Both the position numbers and the translations under genes were made by a program. The notes beneath the pieces were generated by a model. That model ran no database searches, was not told the DNA's origin, and saw nothing but the letters and a program-made list of their open reading frames with translations. Shown here piece after piece: positions 45,410 through 57,988 of a DNA stretch of 64,000 nt (its first letter is position 1; the number at the start of each line of letters is the position of its first letter). Source of the DNA: Bryopsis sp. KO-2023 (Eukaryota > Chlorophyta > Ulvophyceae > Bryopsidales > Bryopsidaceae); the NCBI GenBank assembly GCA_030272585.1, contig BSYQ01000002.1, positions 5,828,001 through 5,892,000 of the forward strand, written 5' to 3'.

Positions 45410-48400
45410 TAACAATTCTTCCTTTCGAATGGACTTCATCTCATCGTACAAATGAAGGTTCGAGTGAATACGATCGATCACCGAAAACATAATTATTGGA
45501 CGAAAGATCTATGGATTTCTAATTTATTTCCTTTCCCTTTATAAATTTGCACAATCATCTTTTGTAGCAAACTCTGTGGAAATAAATTTCTCGTTTTTTA
45601 CAAGTCGAAAACTCTGATCAAAATTTTGAAAGGACGTGTTCGTGACAATCTAACAAAAACATGGAATGATCACGTCTATGATATGGTCGTGGTATGGTGT
45701 CGAGATAACGCTGCTTCCTAAAACCTGAGTCAAGATTATTGAGTCTTTCATCCTCGCTATAAATCATGCCTCCTAGCATAAAGACCCGTTTGGTCGACAG
45801 CCTCAATGGGGTATAAGGAAAGGTCGACTATGAAAAACGCGGTGACTAGTCACAAAGTTAGACGTAAGTGGCGCGTGGTCCTTGTTGCGCGGGTCTTATT
45901 GTCAGACTAATATCAGGCTATATTTAAGGTCCGATGATAATTACGGGGATGAATATGTCGTGGTCTTTGGATAGGGTCTTGTTAATTGTCTTATTGTCTT
46001 TGTTTCATCAAAATCAATGGCTATCTTGCTCAGTCCGATGGAGGGTCTTACGGGCTGGATAGTCGAGAGGGGTTGGATAGTCGAGATTATACAACAGATC
46101 CCGATGATGAGTCTATCTTAGGCACCAAAGAAAAGGGCGCAGGCAATATCCGGTTTCGGTTGTCCGGGTGGTAATCCCTAAAATACCACGTCCAATTTTA
46201 GAAACTATCTCCTCATCGCTGTTCTAGTGCTTCTCTTCAAGTACTCATCCCTTGCCTTCTTCTCCGAGGTACCAGGATCGTCACCATTGAGCCTGTTAAA
46301 GATATGGTTTCCTATAGCCATAGATGGTAGCCTAGTGAACGAATCCGCCTCCACGGTCATCATCGTGACATCTATGTCTCCGACTGAAAATGCGAAGCTT
46401 TTGCCGCTGATATCAACCATTCTCTCGTATATGGATACTATTACCTCAGGCACGCCCTCAAGTAACATTGTAAGACGCCTGAATAGTCTCATTACCTCGG
46501 ACGTGGTAAAACTCTTCACGAGTGAATCAACGGTCAACGCATTTATGATTCTCTTTTGACTCTTAACCGGCTTGTAAAGTTTCTTGGCAAGAGCACTCAT
46601 ACCCGGGGAACTGGGATGAAAACTCTTCATCTTACCCAGCCTCGTGATAAACCCGTTTCGTGTAGTCGGCGTCGAGTTTATATCCCAGCGCACATATCTT
46701 ACGAGTCTCAGATTGGTACGTTTTGGGGAGACCCATTATCTCGGGGACATGAAATTTTCGCGTCGCCACTGCTCCGCTTCCTCTTTTTCCAGGTTCACTC
46801 CTAGCTATGCTCTGTCGCGACAACCGATGGAGGCTCAGAACGAATTGCGCTGACAATCTTCGCCTAGCTGCAATCTAACATCCCAGACTGGGTGTCCTGC
46901 GAAACACGCAGGTCCAAATGCCTATATTTTGTTTAGGGGGTGGATCTTCGACGCCTCCGCCGGCCTTCACCTCCACCATGCTCCTCAGAAGCTCCACTTG
47001 TCCTCGCACATAGATGTCGTGTCCGAAAAGCTCAATATCCTTGTACTCATTCTTGTCCTAGTCGGCTCTGCTGAGCGGGTGCTGGTGAACTGGACCGGCG
47101 AAAAATTATCTCTGGCCCAGGACAGACTACTACTTACTCACAACTGAACAACCTCACTTGTCGTGGGCCCTCCCTGAGTTACCCTGACCAAGGACCAAGG
47201 TGTCTGATATATTGCGGATGTTGCGATGATCTGGGCAGCAGAGAGCCGTCATCGGTAAGCGTGGATTCATCGCTTGATGGATCCGCGCACACGATTTCCC
47301 GGGTGAGAAATACAGGTATCACCTGTACCGAAGACAACCAGACGGAACAACGGTCACGTAAAGCGAAGGATCTTCCTTTTTAAAATAGGTGGGATATGCC
47401 CCTCCACGATATTAGTCTGCTCTACAAGTCGGATTAGGGCGTTCCTGGCCGTTGTCGATAGTCCTTTTTTAAAGACGATTGACGAGTGAAGTATTCTATG
47501 TGCGAGTGTGTGCTTGTAGAAGAATCAACTGAGCGAGACATGAAGTGCAACGTCTCACGGTTTCCGTACGGTCCACTTTCATCTTGGCGATGACTTGTTT
47601 TAATTTGAAAAAGAAGGCGCCTATCGAATCAAGCGATGGTGATAAATAATCGTGATTTGAAATGTTAAATAATATTAATAAAACGATAAAACGTTATCCT
47701 TATATTCGATGCAATTCCTTTTTCCTAATGGAGTGGTTTCAAACATATGTGGTGGCTTCGGTTATGTCTTACCTTGTTGAGGTGATTTGTTGCACGTGTT
47801 ATCAAACCATATGAGCAATGAGGCGATGAAACTTACCCGGGATTTTGTTGTAAGATGTGCTTCTGTCCCTGGAAATATGGAATGTACTGATTCTGGAAAT
47901 ACCCGAAGAGGGTCAACCTCAAGGCGTGGCAAACTCTGGTTGCCCCATATGGCGTCAAACCTCCCTAGCATCAAGAGGGAGGAAGGAGGTGGCAAGCGAG
48001 CATAAGATAACTCGTTGTCGTCGCGACTATGCAAGAGCATGCTTTTGATATGGAGTAATTCTTCCCTACAACGTAAGTCGTTAGTCAATTGACCAATCGG
48101 TTACTTCCTTTTCGTTTGTGGTTCATTCTGAGTATTTTTTGATTAAATATGGCATATTATATTTGGTTGTCAAATTTGTTTACGATGTTGCCATAGTATT
48201 GGCCCTAATAGAGCCCATCCATCTCGAACTCCGTCGGCTCAATTATGTGCGGGAGCACCGAAGCTGCCCCCAAAAAGCAACTAAAATAGAGAAAAGAAAG
48301 GTCCTAGGCAAAAAAATATGAAAAAGATCAAAACGAGCCAAAATCCAAGGAGTTTAACTCCAGATATCCTAGCGTCTTAATGGTGCGGAAATTGGAAGAA

Positions 48401-49550
48401 CCGAATGGATTCGGGAAGGTCGAGTACCTAATGGCGCTTTCTAAGACAATAGTTGTTCTGAGAATATCTTCAAACATAGTCTAGGACTACTAATCCCCAC
48501 TTCGGGAAAAGGAAGAGTTTATTATTCTACTTGCCTAGAATCTCACTCTCCGAGATTTTTTAAGGGCTGATGCTACCACTAGCTGAACATAGATTCAACA
48601 ATCATAGAAATAAAGTCAATTTCAGGTTGGATTTTTTAATACAAACGCAAAACATAATAATTGAAATGAGATTTGATAAAATACAATTCAGTGAGTCAAA
48701 TTACCACAACATTCGATTTAAGAAGTATTACATTATGTGGCTTAGTTCCGGCAAAAAGTTTCGCTTTTGACAACGTTGACTACTACACTCGCCAAATCTT
48801 CTAGTCATTGTCCATCGTTGGACGACCGAGATTACCTCGCACATACAAGTCATATAATTTGTTGAAGTTTGCCAAGATGACTATACCTTTAGGATGAACA
48901 CCTAATCCCCTACAACATCTTATCTTTGAGATATGACTTCCGTGATAAAATGATGTTCTATAGGCGTAGCGAAATTATTCTTATCTTAAAGTATATAAAA
49001 GTTGCCTGAACATGAGGTAGCATGGGACCTCTATCATGTTGCATTGCTTGTAACTCTTCTTAAAAGTCACCTTGTGAAATCGATCACCTCAAGTGCCTTC
49101 ATCGAACTACGTAATGCTTTCAATTCATGGGAGGTGATGACTCTAACCGCTTGTTTGTAGTTTGCTCAATATTTAAGACGATCGATGAAACGTGCATTCA
49201 CCAAATAAGCTCCAAATCCCATCGCTTTATCATCAAGAAGAGTTTTGTAGGTACCCGTAGTGCAACCCGTGAATGGCAAGCCAATGACTTTAGTTAATAT
49301 CATGAAGATGCACGAGATTTAACCATGCAACCATGCAACGGGGTACGTTTTCCTTCCTTTTTTCTTCCCATTTAACTCGTGCAATGCTTGTGACGCGATA
49401 AGACACACAGTTTTTAGCTTGCAACGAGACAACAAAAACAAAATAATCCTAGCGACCAAAAAGGAACAACTTTTGCCTTTTTTTATGTAGAAATCGCTTC
49501 AAATTGCATTTCGGGCATTTTCTATCTAAAAAAGACCATCATCGTCTCCT
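45410..49550. other. retroelement-derived DNA, mostly unassignable
   Basis: The best frame is 162 codons on the minus strand (46693-46205). It is hydrophilic, with helical stretches (TSEVMRLFRRLTMLLEGVP), of unknown family and plausibly a retroelement protein relic. A second minus frame lies at 46856-46632. There are repeated GGxTGGATAGTCGAGA words at 46045-46090. I see no host gene. Confidence 0.35.
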
Positions 49551-49787
49551 TCACATAGGTGTCATGGACGGTAATACACGTACATTAGTTACATTAGGTC
49601 CTCCTTTGTTCAGTGGTCTACCTTGCATCAATCCTTGTCGTGGTACAGGACACGTCCTTGTATAATAATCGGGTGCTCCACAGCGCCAACACCCGTCAAT
49701 TTCGTAATAAGGCAATTCTGGATGCGGTCGAAATACCGGTGTTCGTTGAGGGCCCGATCGACTTGGGGGCGTCACAGTCTGTACCAA
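49551..49787 (-). mobile_element. retroelement Gag-like zinc-knuckle fragment
   Basis: The minus-strand frame contains CWRCGAP...TRTC, laid out like a retroviral-type Gag CCHC knuckle, followed by a Pro/Gly/Arg-rich stretch (PRQGLMQGRPLNKGG). It is a fragment of a broken LTR-type element. No flanking LTRs are identified. Confidence 0.45.
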
Positions 49788-49789
49788 TG

Positions 49790-50580
49790 TCTACACTGTA
49801 GTTTGCAGCGCATTCAATCGTTGGATCATTACCTCCCATGGTATCATTCGGGGAAAGGCGGGCCCCGTCGTGTGGAAAGACATAACATTCTTTTGGGAAC
49901 ATATGCCTTTCACCATTAGCTTGTGTTTGCCCTCCTCCTGAATGTTTTTCTTCCGTCATATAAGGAGGGAGAGAGAGGGGGGGGGTATATATTCTTTTCT
50001 AGAACCAATATGGAAGGAAGCACAATGAGGAGGTTGTACATAATGTTTCCCGCAAAATATGATGTCAACTTCAGTTCCAGAAGACATAAATATAAATCCC
50101 ATCGACATAAATATTGCTTGCCTTAGCGAGACCACACTTCTTTTATATAATTAGTCATCTATGAGGACATAGATCGCACAGGTGGCAAAACATACCTTCT
50201 ATTGCGTATTAAAATATATCACACATGTCAACGCCAGGGAAGAGTCCCGCCATCCGGTAGATCTTGTTGGAGCATACAACAATGATATTTTAACATTTCA
50301 TCATCTCACTCAGAAGCTCTCAAGGTTTGGAAGAATTGGTACCTCGGGGTAATTTCGTTTCGAAGACGAGTTCGTCTCTCTTGGACGCCGCTACCATCGA
50401 TCCTCACTTTCAAGGAGACACGATCCCCACAACTAAGCAACAACAACTTGGGTGGAAAAGTCGATAAGGCCCGCATCGACGTGTTTTACAAAGCCGTTTG
50501 AATTGACGCTTAACAAATACTCTGTTCTCTTCTTCTTACGAGGGCTCCCATCAACTCTTTGCAGTTTTTGCTTTTCCATT
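49790..50580. other. decayed repeat DNA, no gene
   Basis: Short frames only and a poly-G run at about 49978. No recognisable domain or structural RNA. Confidence 0.35.
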
Positions 50581-50588
50581 ACCCTTTA

Positions 50589-51172
50589 TCGAAAAGGTTC
50601 TTTTATCACAAATCACTTCACTTTCTATTCTTGATATTTCTGTACTTGGTATGAATGCATCTCTTATCTTGTGTGAGGGCTTCACAGGGGTATTTTCGAG
50701 TATCAGATGTAAATAATATATTTCCTTGAATAGGCTGCAATGATCATGATGCATGGGTTGGAAGTAAGAACATCAAATAATAATATTTACTTTCTTTATT
50801 GTGGTGAGCTCGAGTGTTAAAAAGGTTGCATCAATTCGAAGAGGGACAAGGTTTTAAATTAACTCCTCCCACCGGGGAGTGATTTGGATCTTCGTGTCGT
50901 ATGAACTCGGTGTATTCATTATATTCGTTTCCTCTAAGTTCATTTTTACTTTGTCTCATTATTGATGCAAGGGCCTTTGCTGGATCCGAACCATCACGTT
51001 GTCCTTTGTGTAAAAGAAAGTTGCACACAAAACGATATTCCTTTGATCATCACCTCGCTCTGACCTTGTATTCACAAAACAAATTCTAGTAACCTTTGAA
51101 TTAATCAATGTACTCGTCTTATGTGTTACTTCCCCCGAAACCCCACGTGGAAACTTTCTAGTTGCGAACTCT
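50589..51172 (-). mobile_element. direct-repeat retroelement segment, copy 1
   Basis: This segment of about 585 bp is repeated in the same orientation at 57989-58798, roughly 85-90 percent identical by eye. Both copies carry minus-strand frames with the same words (FVNTRSE, HEDPNHSP-like). This copy lacks the solo LTR present in copy 2 and so shows its empty site (CGTCT, 51115-51119). It may be an internal part of a broken LTR-type element. Confidence 0.6.
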
Positions 51173-52079
51173 GTGAGTCTATCGAGACCTGATCGATGAT
51201 GTTTTTTCCAACTATTTCCATGTTTTAAATGCCTTATTCGAGACTTACCTATCTGAAACATTTGATTTTTTTAATTCTGGCTTCATTGTAGATAATGCGT
51301 AAAATAGGTTGGCAGAATTTGGGGTGGGGTAGGATCCTTTTTTTATTTACGGGTTTTCTTCTCTTTCTGTCACCGACATGAACCTTACCCTTAACTCTTA
51401 TTGGGATGGTGGTTTTTTCTTTTGCTTTCGATTTTTCTTAGATTTCCGCTTCTTGAATGCATGAGCTCAGTGATTGAACACCACACTAAGTCAATATCTG
51501 CTTTTACTCCGTGACCCATCATATGATACACGTGACGATCTGAACCTCATATATATATATAAACCTCATGATGGGGAAGAACTCTCAATAGACCATTAAA
51601 CGCTTTTAAAAGATCGAGAAAAATCATTGTCTGTCTTGCTTCGATCCTAGCTTGGAAAATCAGGGTTTGCGCATTAATAGTAAAGTGCTCCGGTAGATAA
51701 TGTTTCCTAAACCCACCTTTGCCCATATGACGAATTGAGAAGAAAGGGGCTTCGAGACGATTCAGCAACACGCGAACAAGCATAAAAAAACATCAAAAAA
51801 AAACTTAAAATTAAAGTTTCCTTGTGCATGCCAAGAGTTGAACCTAGAAAGCTTATCCAGAGACACATTCTAGTTTAGGTGGTTCGGACTGAACGCTTGA
51901 CTTGGTGAGTACCAACACGTAATGATAACCAAGGTCATAAACTCAATGTTGATAAGACCCGAGAGAAATAATCTTATAAGAGAACTGACAGCATCAATAA
52001 AGTTGTCAATCAAACCTATTCCATTGATTTGCAAGAATTCTCTTTCATGGTTCCAAAAGTTGAAAGTGAAGGAGGTGGC
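51173..52079. other. decayed repeat DNA, no gene
   Basis: Short frames on both strands without domains. The stretch runs up to the left end of the GATC-rich foldback island. Confidence 0.35.
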
Positions 52080-53164
52080 TAGCATACTATGGATCCGATG
52101 CCGATCACCGATCAGATCATGGAGACTGATCATCGATCATGATCGACAATCGGAAGGCTGATTATGATTGATATTTGATCATAATCGGCCCGATCGAGTT
52201 GATCCGACTGACTTTTTCGATCAAGATCGGCCGACTATCCAATTCCATCTCGAAAATCAAATCGGATCGGGGTCGGGATCGGTCGATTCCAATTTGAACG
52301 GAATTTTACCGATCATGATCGGAGCCAACCGACCCGATCCGATCATGATCGAAAGTCGGATCACGTACAAAGTAACTCCCGCAGGGTCCCAAGAACCCAA
52401 GGGAACCGAGTGGGATTCGAACACCGTACCGCACGGTGCCAAGTCATCTACGCTAAGCACAGAGCCAAGCGGACGACGATGGATTCGTGGCTTTTGCAAT
52501 TATATACCGTAATTTTACAGAATTACAAAAAGAGTAAGGTATATAATTGCAATAGCTACAGAACTACCGTGGTCAGCTTGGCTTAGTGATTAGCGTAGAT
52601 GGTTCCACTCCGTGTGGTACTATGTTCGAATCCCACTCGGTTCCCTTGGGTTCTGGGGACCTTGCGGGGGTTACTTTGTACGTCACTCAAATGACCGATC
52701 ATTACCGATGCTGATCGAATCGGGATCGGTGGTTGATCGGCAGATCGGATTTTTGATAGATTGCCGATTAACTGCCGATCAATTACCGATCATCACCGAC
52801 GCCGATTTATGCGTGCCGATCAAGGACATTTGCCGATCATTTGATCGAACCGACTACACCGAGCACGGGCCTGGTGTCTGATCGGATGGGGATCGTGATC
52901 GGATGATCGGTCCGATCAATGATCGGAATCAAAACCGATCATCGGCATCGGACTCGACATCTCCGATCCGACTACGACCCCGATGTCGTTGCCGATCAAC
53001 CGATCCGATCAGCCGATCTGATCGGTTTCAAAAAATCGGTCCAAGACCGATTTTTCTCAATTTTTCATGTAGATTATATATATTTTGGTGGGAGCAACAT
53101 AGAAGGTATCTGCATACAGATCTGGGGGCCGATCATTTCCGATCACCATCCACAGTATGACTAT
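52080..53164. mobile_element. GATC-rich foldback island with paired tRNA-like arms
   Basis: The outer ends are inverted: TAGCATACTATGGATCC on the left and, in reverse complement, TAGTCATACTGTGGATGG on the right. Inside are two blocks (52083-52370, 52690-53050) saturated with GATCGG and CGATCATGATCGG words; by hand I count about 43 GATC sites, where about 4 would be expected. Between them two arms of about 150 bp (52361-52508, 52538-52688) are inverted copies, each with a tRNA-like A box/B box pair (TTAGTGATTAGCG...GTTCGAATCCCA) reading outward. A 15-bp perfect stem (TTGCAATTATATACC) closes the centre. No protein is encoded. The architecture fits a Foldback-type element. Confidence 0.75.
52494..52552. 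repeat. central perfect hairpin of the foldback island
   Basis: TTGCAATTATATACC (52494-52508) and its exact inverse (52538-52552) enclose a 29-bp loop. They form the symmetry centre of the 1.08-kb island. Confidence 0.85.
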
Positions 53165-53545
53165 CGCCGGGAGCTCTCGCAGCTTTGCCTTCAGCCCAAC
53201 GACCTCCGCCTCCAAGGTCTGCACTTGCGCTTTCAGCTGTGCTTGCTCCGCTTTGAGTGCTTCCATCGAGTCCATTGTTTTAAGGTAACGGCACGCTCGT
53301 ATCGACCCTTTGTACCCTAAGCTAGAGTCTCTCTTGTTGGGAACAATGCTCGGGATTCGCAAAGATAACCAGACGTTAAAGTCGTCATTTGTCCAAATGA
53401 TTTTCGGAATGTTCAAAAGAACCCGACAGGGTGTTTCGTTCACCCATTTCAACGCTTTTCTGATACACTGGTTCCACGTCTGTTTTGTCTCCACCATTCG
53501 TCGCTTGAGCCTGTCGATAAGAATCTTGCTCGTGCGCTCTAACAA
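53150..53545 (-). mobile_element. Ty3-type integrase-end fossil next to a coiled-coil segment
   Basis: The minus frame starts LERTSKILIDRLKRRM and continues WNQCIRKALKWVNETP, matching the end of retroelement integrase cores (GxxERxNxxLxxxLR...W...AxxxxN). It is followed by a Leu/Ala/Gln/Glu heptad stretch (LKAEQAQLKAQVQTLEAEVV) typical of a coiled coil, as in some Gag N-termini. Both are fragments of one or two broken elements. The foldback island overlaps its end. Confidence 0.55.
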
Positions 53546-53549
53546 ACCA

Positions 53550-56500
53550 TTGCTCTAGTTATCATTCAGAACTTTAAAATTTTGAGGGAAACTCAAAATG
53601 TGAAACTCAAATCTTCGGAGAATAGTGTCTGTTGCTCGACGTTCTTAGAAAGAGAGAACCTTCGATAATCGAGGCATCACAAGTGGGGTGTTTCTGTCGT
53701 GTGAACCGTATTCAAAAACGTTAAGAATCACTGGTTTCTTAAATCATATATGAGTTGGGTTAAGAGTCTAGCTGCTCCCCGAGCAGTTCAATAATAGGAT
53801 GAAACAATGCGATCACTTCCTATCAACTATATGTTGTTAATACTGAAAGGCCTACTTCGACAGGGGCTCCTCTTCGGACGGTTGTCAAACATATCCGCCC
53901 TAACAAGTTAAACCTTGGCTCTCATCTCATCCAATGCCCCATATATATCCATAGTAAGAACTCTCTCCGTCATCTAATCGTACTGGCGTTGAGCGAAGGT
54001 TGCGAAAGTGCTATGAAGGATCTTGTCGGACTGGCGAAACAAACGCTCAGCTAGCGTATGGGCGGCGGAACATAAGCATGGAGGAAAAGACTTTCGAGCA
54101 AAAGGAGGCAACAGGCGAGGCTTAAGTCAGAAAGACATGGAAATGGTGCGACGACTTTGTACCCTCCTCAACGCGACTACACCACCTGATATCGGAACGA
54201 ACACGTACGAACAAGAACCAAACGCTCCCAAACATCTGGTAGAACAGGGGAATGCAAGCCGTGTCACAGTGCCGATGTCCCTATAGTAATGGCCTCAGTA
54301 GAATAATCATCCTACACGCGATAACATTTTTTTTGTCAGTTCTTTTTGAAGGTCTCGTCTCTATCTAAGACGTGCACCCGCACAATGGGGGACCAGCGAA
54401 CCATAACAACCCCCAACCAATCCTTGAATCCTTGTCAACGATTGTTAAGCGAAGAAGTCACCTCTCAGGTCGCCATAAAGCCATCTCTTGAACATGGGTC
54501 GCTCTTCTTCTTCGTCCTCTTGTTCCGGAATCTCTGCCGGATCGACAGATCAATCTTTTCTTTTCCCGACCCGTGTCAACCCTTGGACTCTATAAACGTT
54601 GTGTTGCAACGGCACACAACCGTGGTCGAAAATGAAGAAGAACGACTCGGAGACTTAACTAAACCCGGGCTTCGCTAGCCTTTGTTCTTAATTATGATAA
54701 TGTAATATCTTTCCTTAATCCGAGAATATGTGTAGTCACCAACGAACACAATCATTGTAGGAGGACGAATTCGTTTTGATCTGGTTCGTGATTAACGAAC
54801 ATTAACAGAAGCAATCATACGTTTTCAACAAAGGGACCATTGCTTTCAAGGGTTTCTGTAGTGAATATAACGCAACAACACTCACTCTCGAGGCACTTTT
54901 TGGCAAACAAATGGTACTTTTTTTAATCGCGAAGTAAAGAAAAGAAAGGATTAGTTGAGATGGGAGTAAGGGAGATATACCTATGTTCTAAGACTATTTG
55001 TCTAATGTGAGGGTTGTACGTTCAATTGCCGGGTTATGGAAACATTGGGATTACTCTATCTAAAACAAATGCTCTATACTTCTTTCAAGGAAACGTGAAC
55101 AAGGGTGAGTTTGTGATGATATGGAGTCAAGGAAATCAATTTCCGCATTCAGTTGCCATCTCAAAGAGGATCTGCGTTACAAATAATGCAAGGGCTTTTG
55201 TCCCGGATCGAGGAGGCATTGTAAGAGTTTCACACAAGAATTTGGTCGCCGAGTTCGTGGTTCACTTTGGAACGGCGTATTGCCAAAATAGGCGGTTGCC
55301 TTCTCTAATTATCACGATGAGTAGACTCTTACTTTCCACATCTCAATATATTTTCATATAGTATATGTATGAATTATATGTGTATATGTACTGTATGTAT
55401 TATCTTGTCCTCGATAAAAACGCCAGCCCTGTGGTAGACGCTTGAAACTTGCGCTAGAAGCACTCCACAAGAAGTCATTAGCGGTGCAACGATGGAGGTC
55501 ACCTTTGGACGAAACGACTTGCGTTGCCGACAGCTAAACAAAATCCAAACATATTTGATCATTGCACCAAAAAAAACCATCCTTCAAGTCGGTCTCTGTC
55601 CATATCTTCATCTACGACATAAATCTTACAACAAAGTACTCGTTCAAAGCTTCAAAGCCATTCGCAAAACGATTCGGAAAAACAAACTCAGGTACACTCA
55701 AAAGCGAGTTTCTTCCTCAAGTTACTACAGTCAACGTAAGGGTTTTGGTGTGATAACCTGACCCGACGATATAATGAATGAATCGATTCTCTATTGTCTT
55801 ATCTATCAGATCTCGTCTCACTACATTGCCTTGAGCAAGTTGCGTTGCACTAGGAAGGGATTGAGCGGCTCAATGATGTCTACAAGAAAAATATTCTTTC
55901 ATTCTACTTATGACAACTATGTCCACGGCACATACTTTATGGCTTGTATCAAATGTACAAACAACAAAGGCAAAGTAACTCTCTACTTTCACCTAGCAAG
56001 TCAAAGAGGCAATTATGACGACTCATGGGTGAAGAAAATCGCCCCGCTTTGCTAAGCAAAATTGACGGTGTGACGACTCTGGACGGTGGCAAGACTAATC
56101 TTTCCCCTTAAAAACCTATACCTAAGATGAGAAAAAAGAGAGTCATCGGGAACTATTGATGTCATATTTAAGTTATATATTCTTGGTAAGCAAGGCAATC
56201 ATAACTTCCATCCAATCCTTCGTTCAATCGATCTTCCGAAAAAAACAAGAGTTTTCTCGAATAGAATCAGACAAGGGGAACAAATTCATGCCACTACAGC
56301 TGCACGAATCTACCCATCCGGTTGTATGTAACAAAACAGTTCGACTTATTCATTTTCCCTATCTTTATCAACGGTCAGATTCTCTACCAAAGGTGGGCCG
56401 GGTAAGATGTATTGTGTGGTATAGCGACAACCTCCTGAGGTGGTTAGTCACCTTGGCCATCACTTTGTGTGGTAAACGATGCTTAAAAAAAAGTTTCTTG

Positions 56501-57510
56501 GGATCTAACATTAGCGTTTAAAGAAGAAAATCAAACTGGTGGGAAACTTCTCTCTTTGTAGCTCGTCGCTCAAAGCGTGGATGCGTGTTCTCGTTTGTCT
56601 TCTTCGATATTAAGGTCACTCCCATTCCTTAAGGTGTTTGTGGCCCACAGGGCACCTCCTTTAATTTCTTGGGTCCTGATCTAAGTTTTCATGGACAGAG
56701 AGCGAATTAACCTTTTCACTAGCCAGCCTGCCACAACAGTATTCACACCTACACCCACGAATGGGCCCGTAGCGACTTTTGTCCAATCACATAGGAGGTA
56801 AAGAAGTTTAGTATAGTTTTGAAGGGTGTAGTGGATTGTTTCAGGAAAAACTATAGTCGGGAGCGGTTAATCACAAGCCGCAAAGGTACTTGACGTACCC
56901 TGTAAGACGTTTTACACAACACAATGCATGCCGGAAGCCCATCGCCTAAAACAGACGTGCAAATACACTTTCTCAGAAGTCTAGTAACTGTTAGAATGCG
57001 CGAAGCCCGCGATTAGATATTCTAGCAGAACCAAATTGAAATATGATTACTCTTGGAGGGAAAGAATAAAATAGAAATACTAATACCTTTATAGTTTGCA
57101 AGCCACCGGAATGATTATTTCATCATCTTAAATAAGGAAAAGAAAATTAAATAAAACCTTTAAAAGATGTAGGTCACCTTGCTCCCGATGTTCCGTTGAA
57201 CAATACCGGACACTGTACTTTGCGAAGAAGCTAACAATGGCGCTGTCGTGGGCGTAAAAGGGTGGATGGGTGGAAGTAGCGACCGTAAATGTGAACACAA
57301 GTGTATCAAGCACCTGAAGTGTAAGGGGAAATGGAACGGGATACTCTCAATCAGCACACATAATCTCATGATAACAACAAAAGAGATGAAATGACTAACT
57401 TGACGAGCGATAGTGAAAATCATTGATGGATGTGCCAGCAAACAGACTGTTAGACATCACCACGATATCCCCTCTCTATCTTCCGACTGAATTGCGGTCC
57501 AGGTGCTACG
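53550..57510. other. decayed repeat DNA, no gene
   Basis: Open frames of up to 121 codons (56156-56521 plus, 55014-55361 plus, 54346-54678 plus) have no recognisable domains. A GTTCAATTGCC word at about 55020 is B-box-like but isolated. I see no host gene. Confidence 0.35.
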
Positions 57511-57511
57511 C

Positions 57512-57751
57512 CTACGTAACATCAACGCTACAACGCTCCTCAATCCGGTCAACGGAACGGAGGAACCCCGTCATCTCCACCAACCCGACCCGGAGCGCTG
57601 TCCTAGCGTCGACAGCTGTTTCGCTGTTCTCTGAAAGGATATCTATCAAAGAATCTATTAAAAACTTTTTGTAATCCGCTAATTCGGCCCTTAGCCGCTC
57701 CAGCTCAACGACTTCTTGTGGATCGTCCTGTTTCGGTACATCATTTCCCAT
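57512..57751 (-). mobile_element. possible Gag-like N-terminal fragment
   Basis: The minus frame begins MGNDVPKQDDPQEVVELERL and is helical and acidic. It lies just before (on the minus strand, after) the direct-repeat copy 2 at 57989-58798. The position and coiled-coil character would fit the start of a Gag, but no defining motif is present. Confidence 0.25.
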
Positions 57752-57988
57752 CCTAACCTTCGCCCGTCTTCGTAAACTTTGCTCCTGTGTATATCAAGCA
57801 CAACGCTTCCTTGAAATAGAGGACAAGGGACTGGTGTAGCGCGTCAATGACCCTATTGTTGTCATCTTTACGGTCAACACAATTTTTCTCAATACGAATC
57901 ATTTTGTTGCAGTCCCCAATTGTGACGGGTTCTGTGACTTGCGGGAGTTTGAACGGTGGTTTGGTGGGGCCTTATCAATTAACCTTCC

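Noticed and set aside
52168-53320. Protein genes with Asp/Arg/Pro repeats
   Set aside because: Frames are driven by the GATCGG words and overlap tRNA-like arms.
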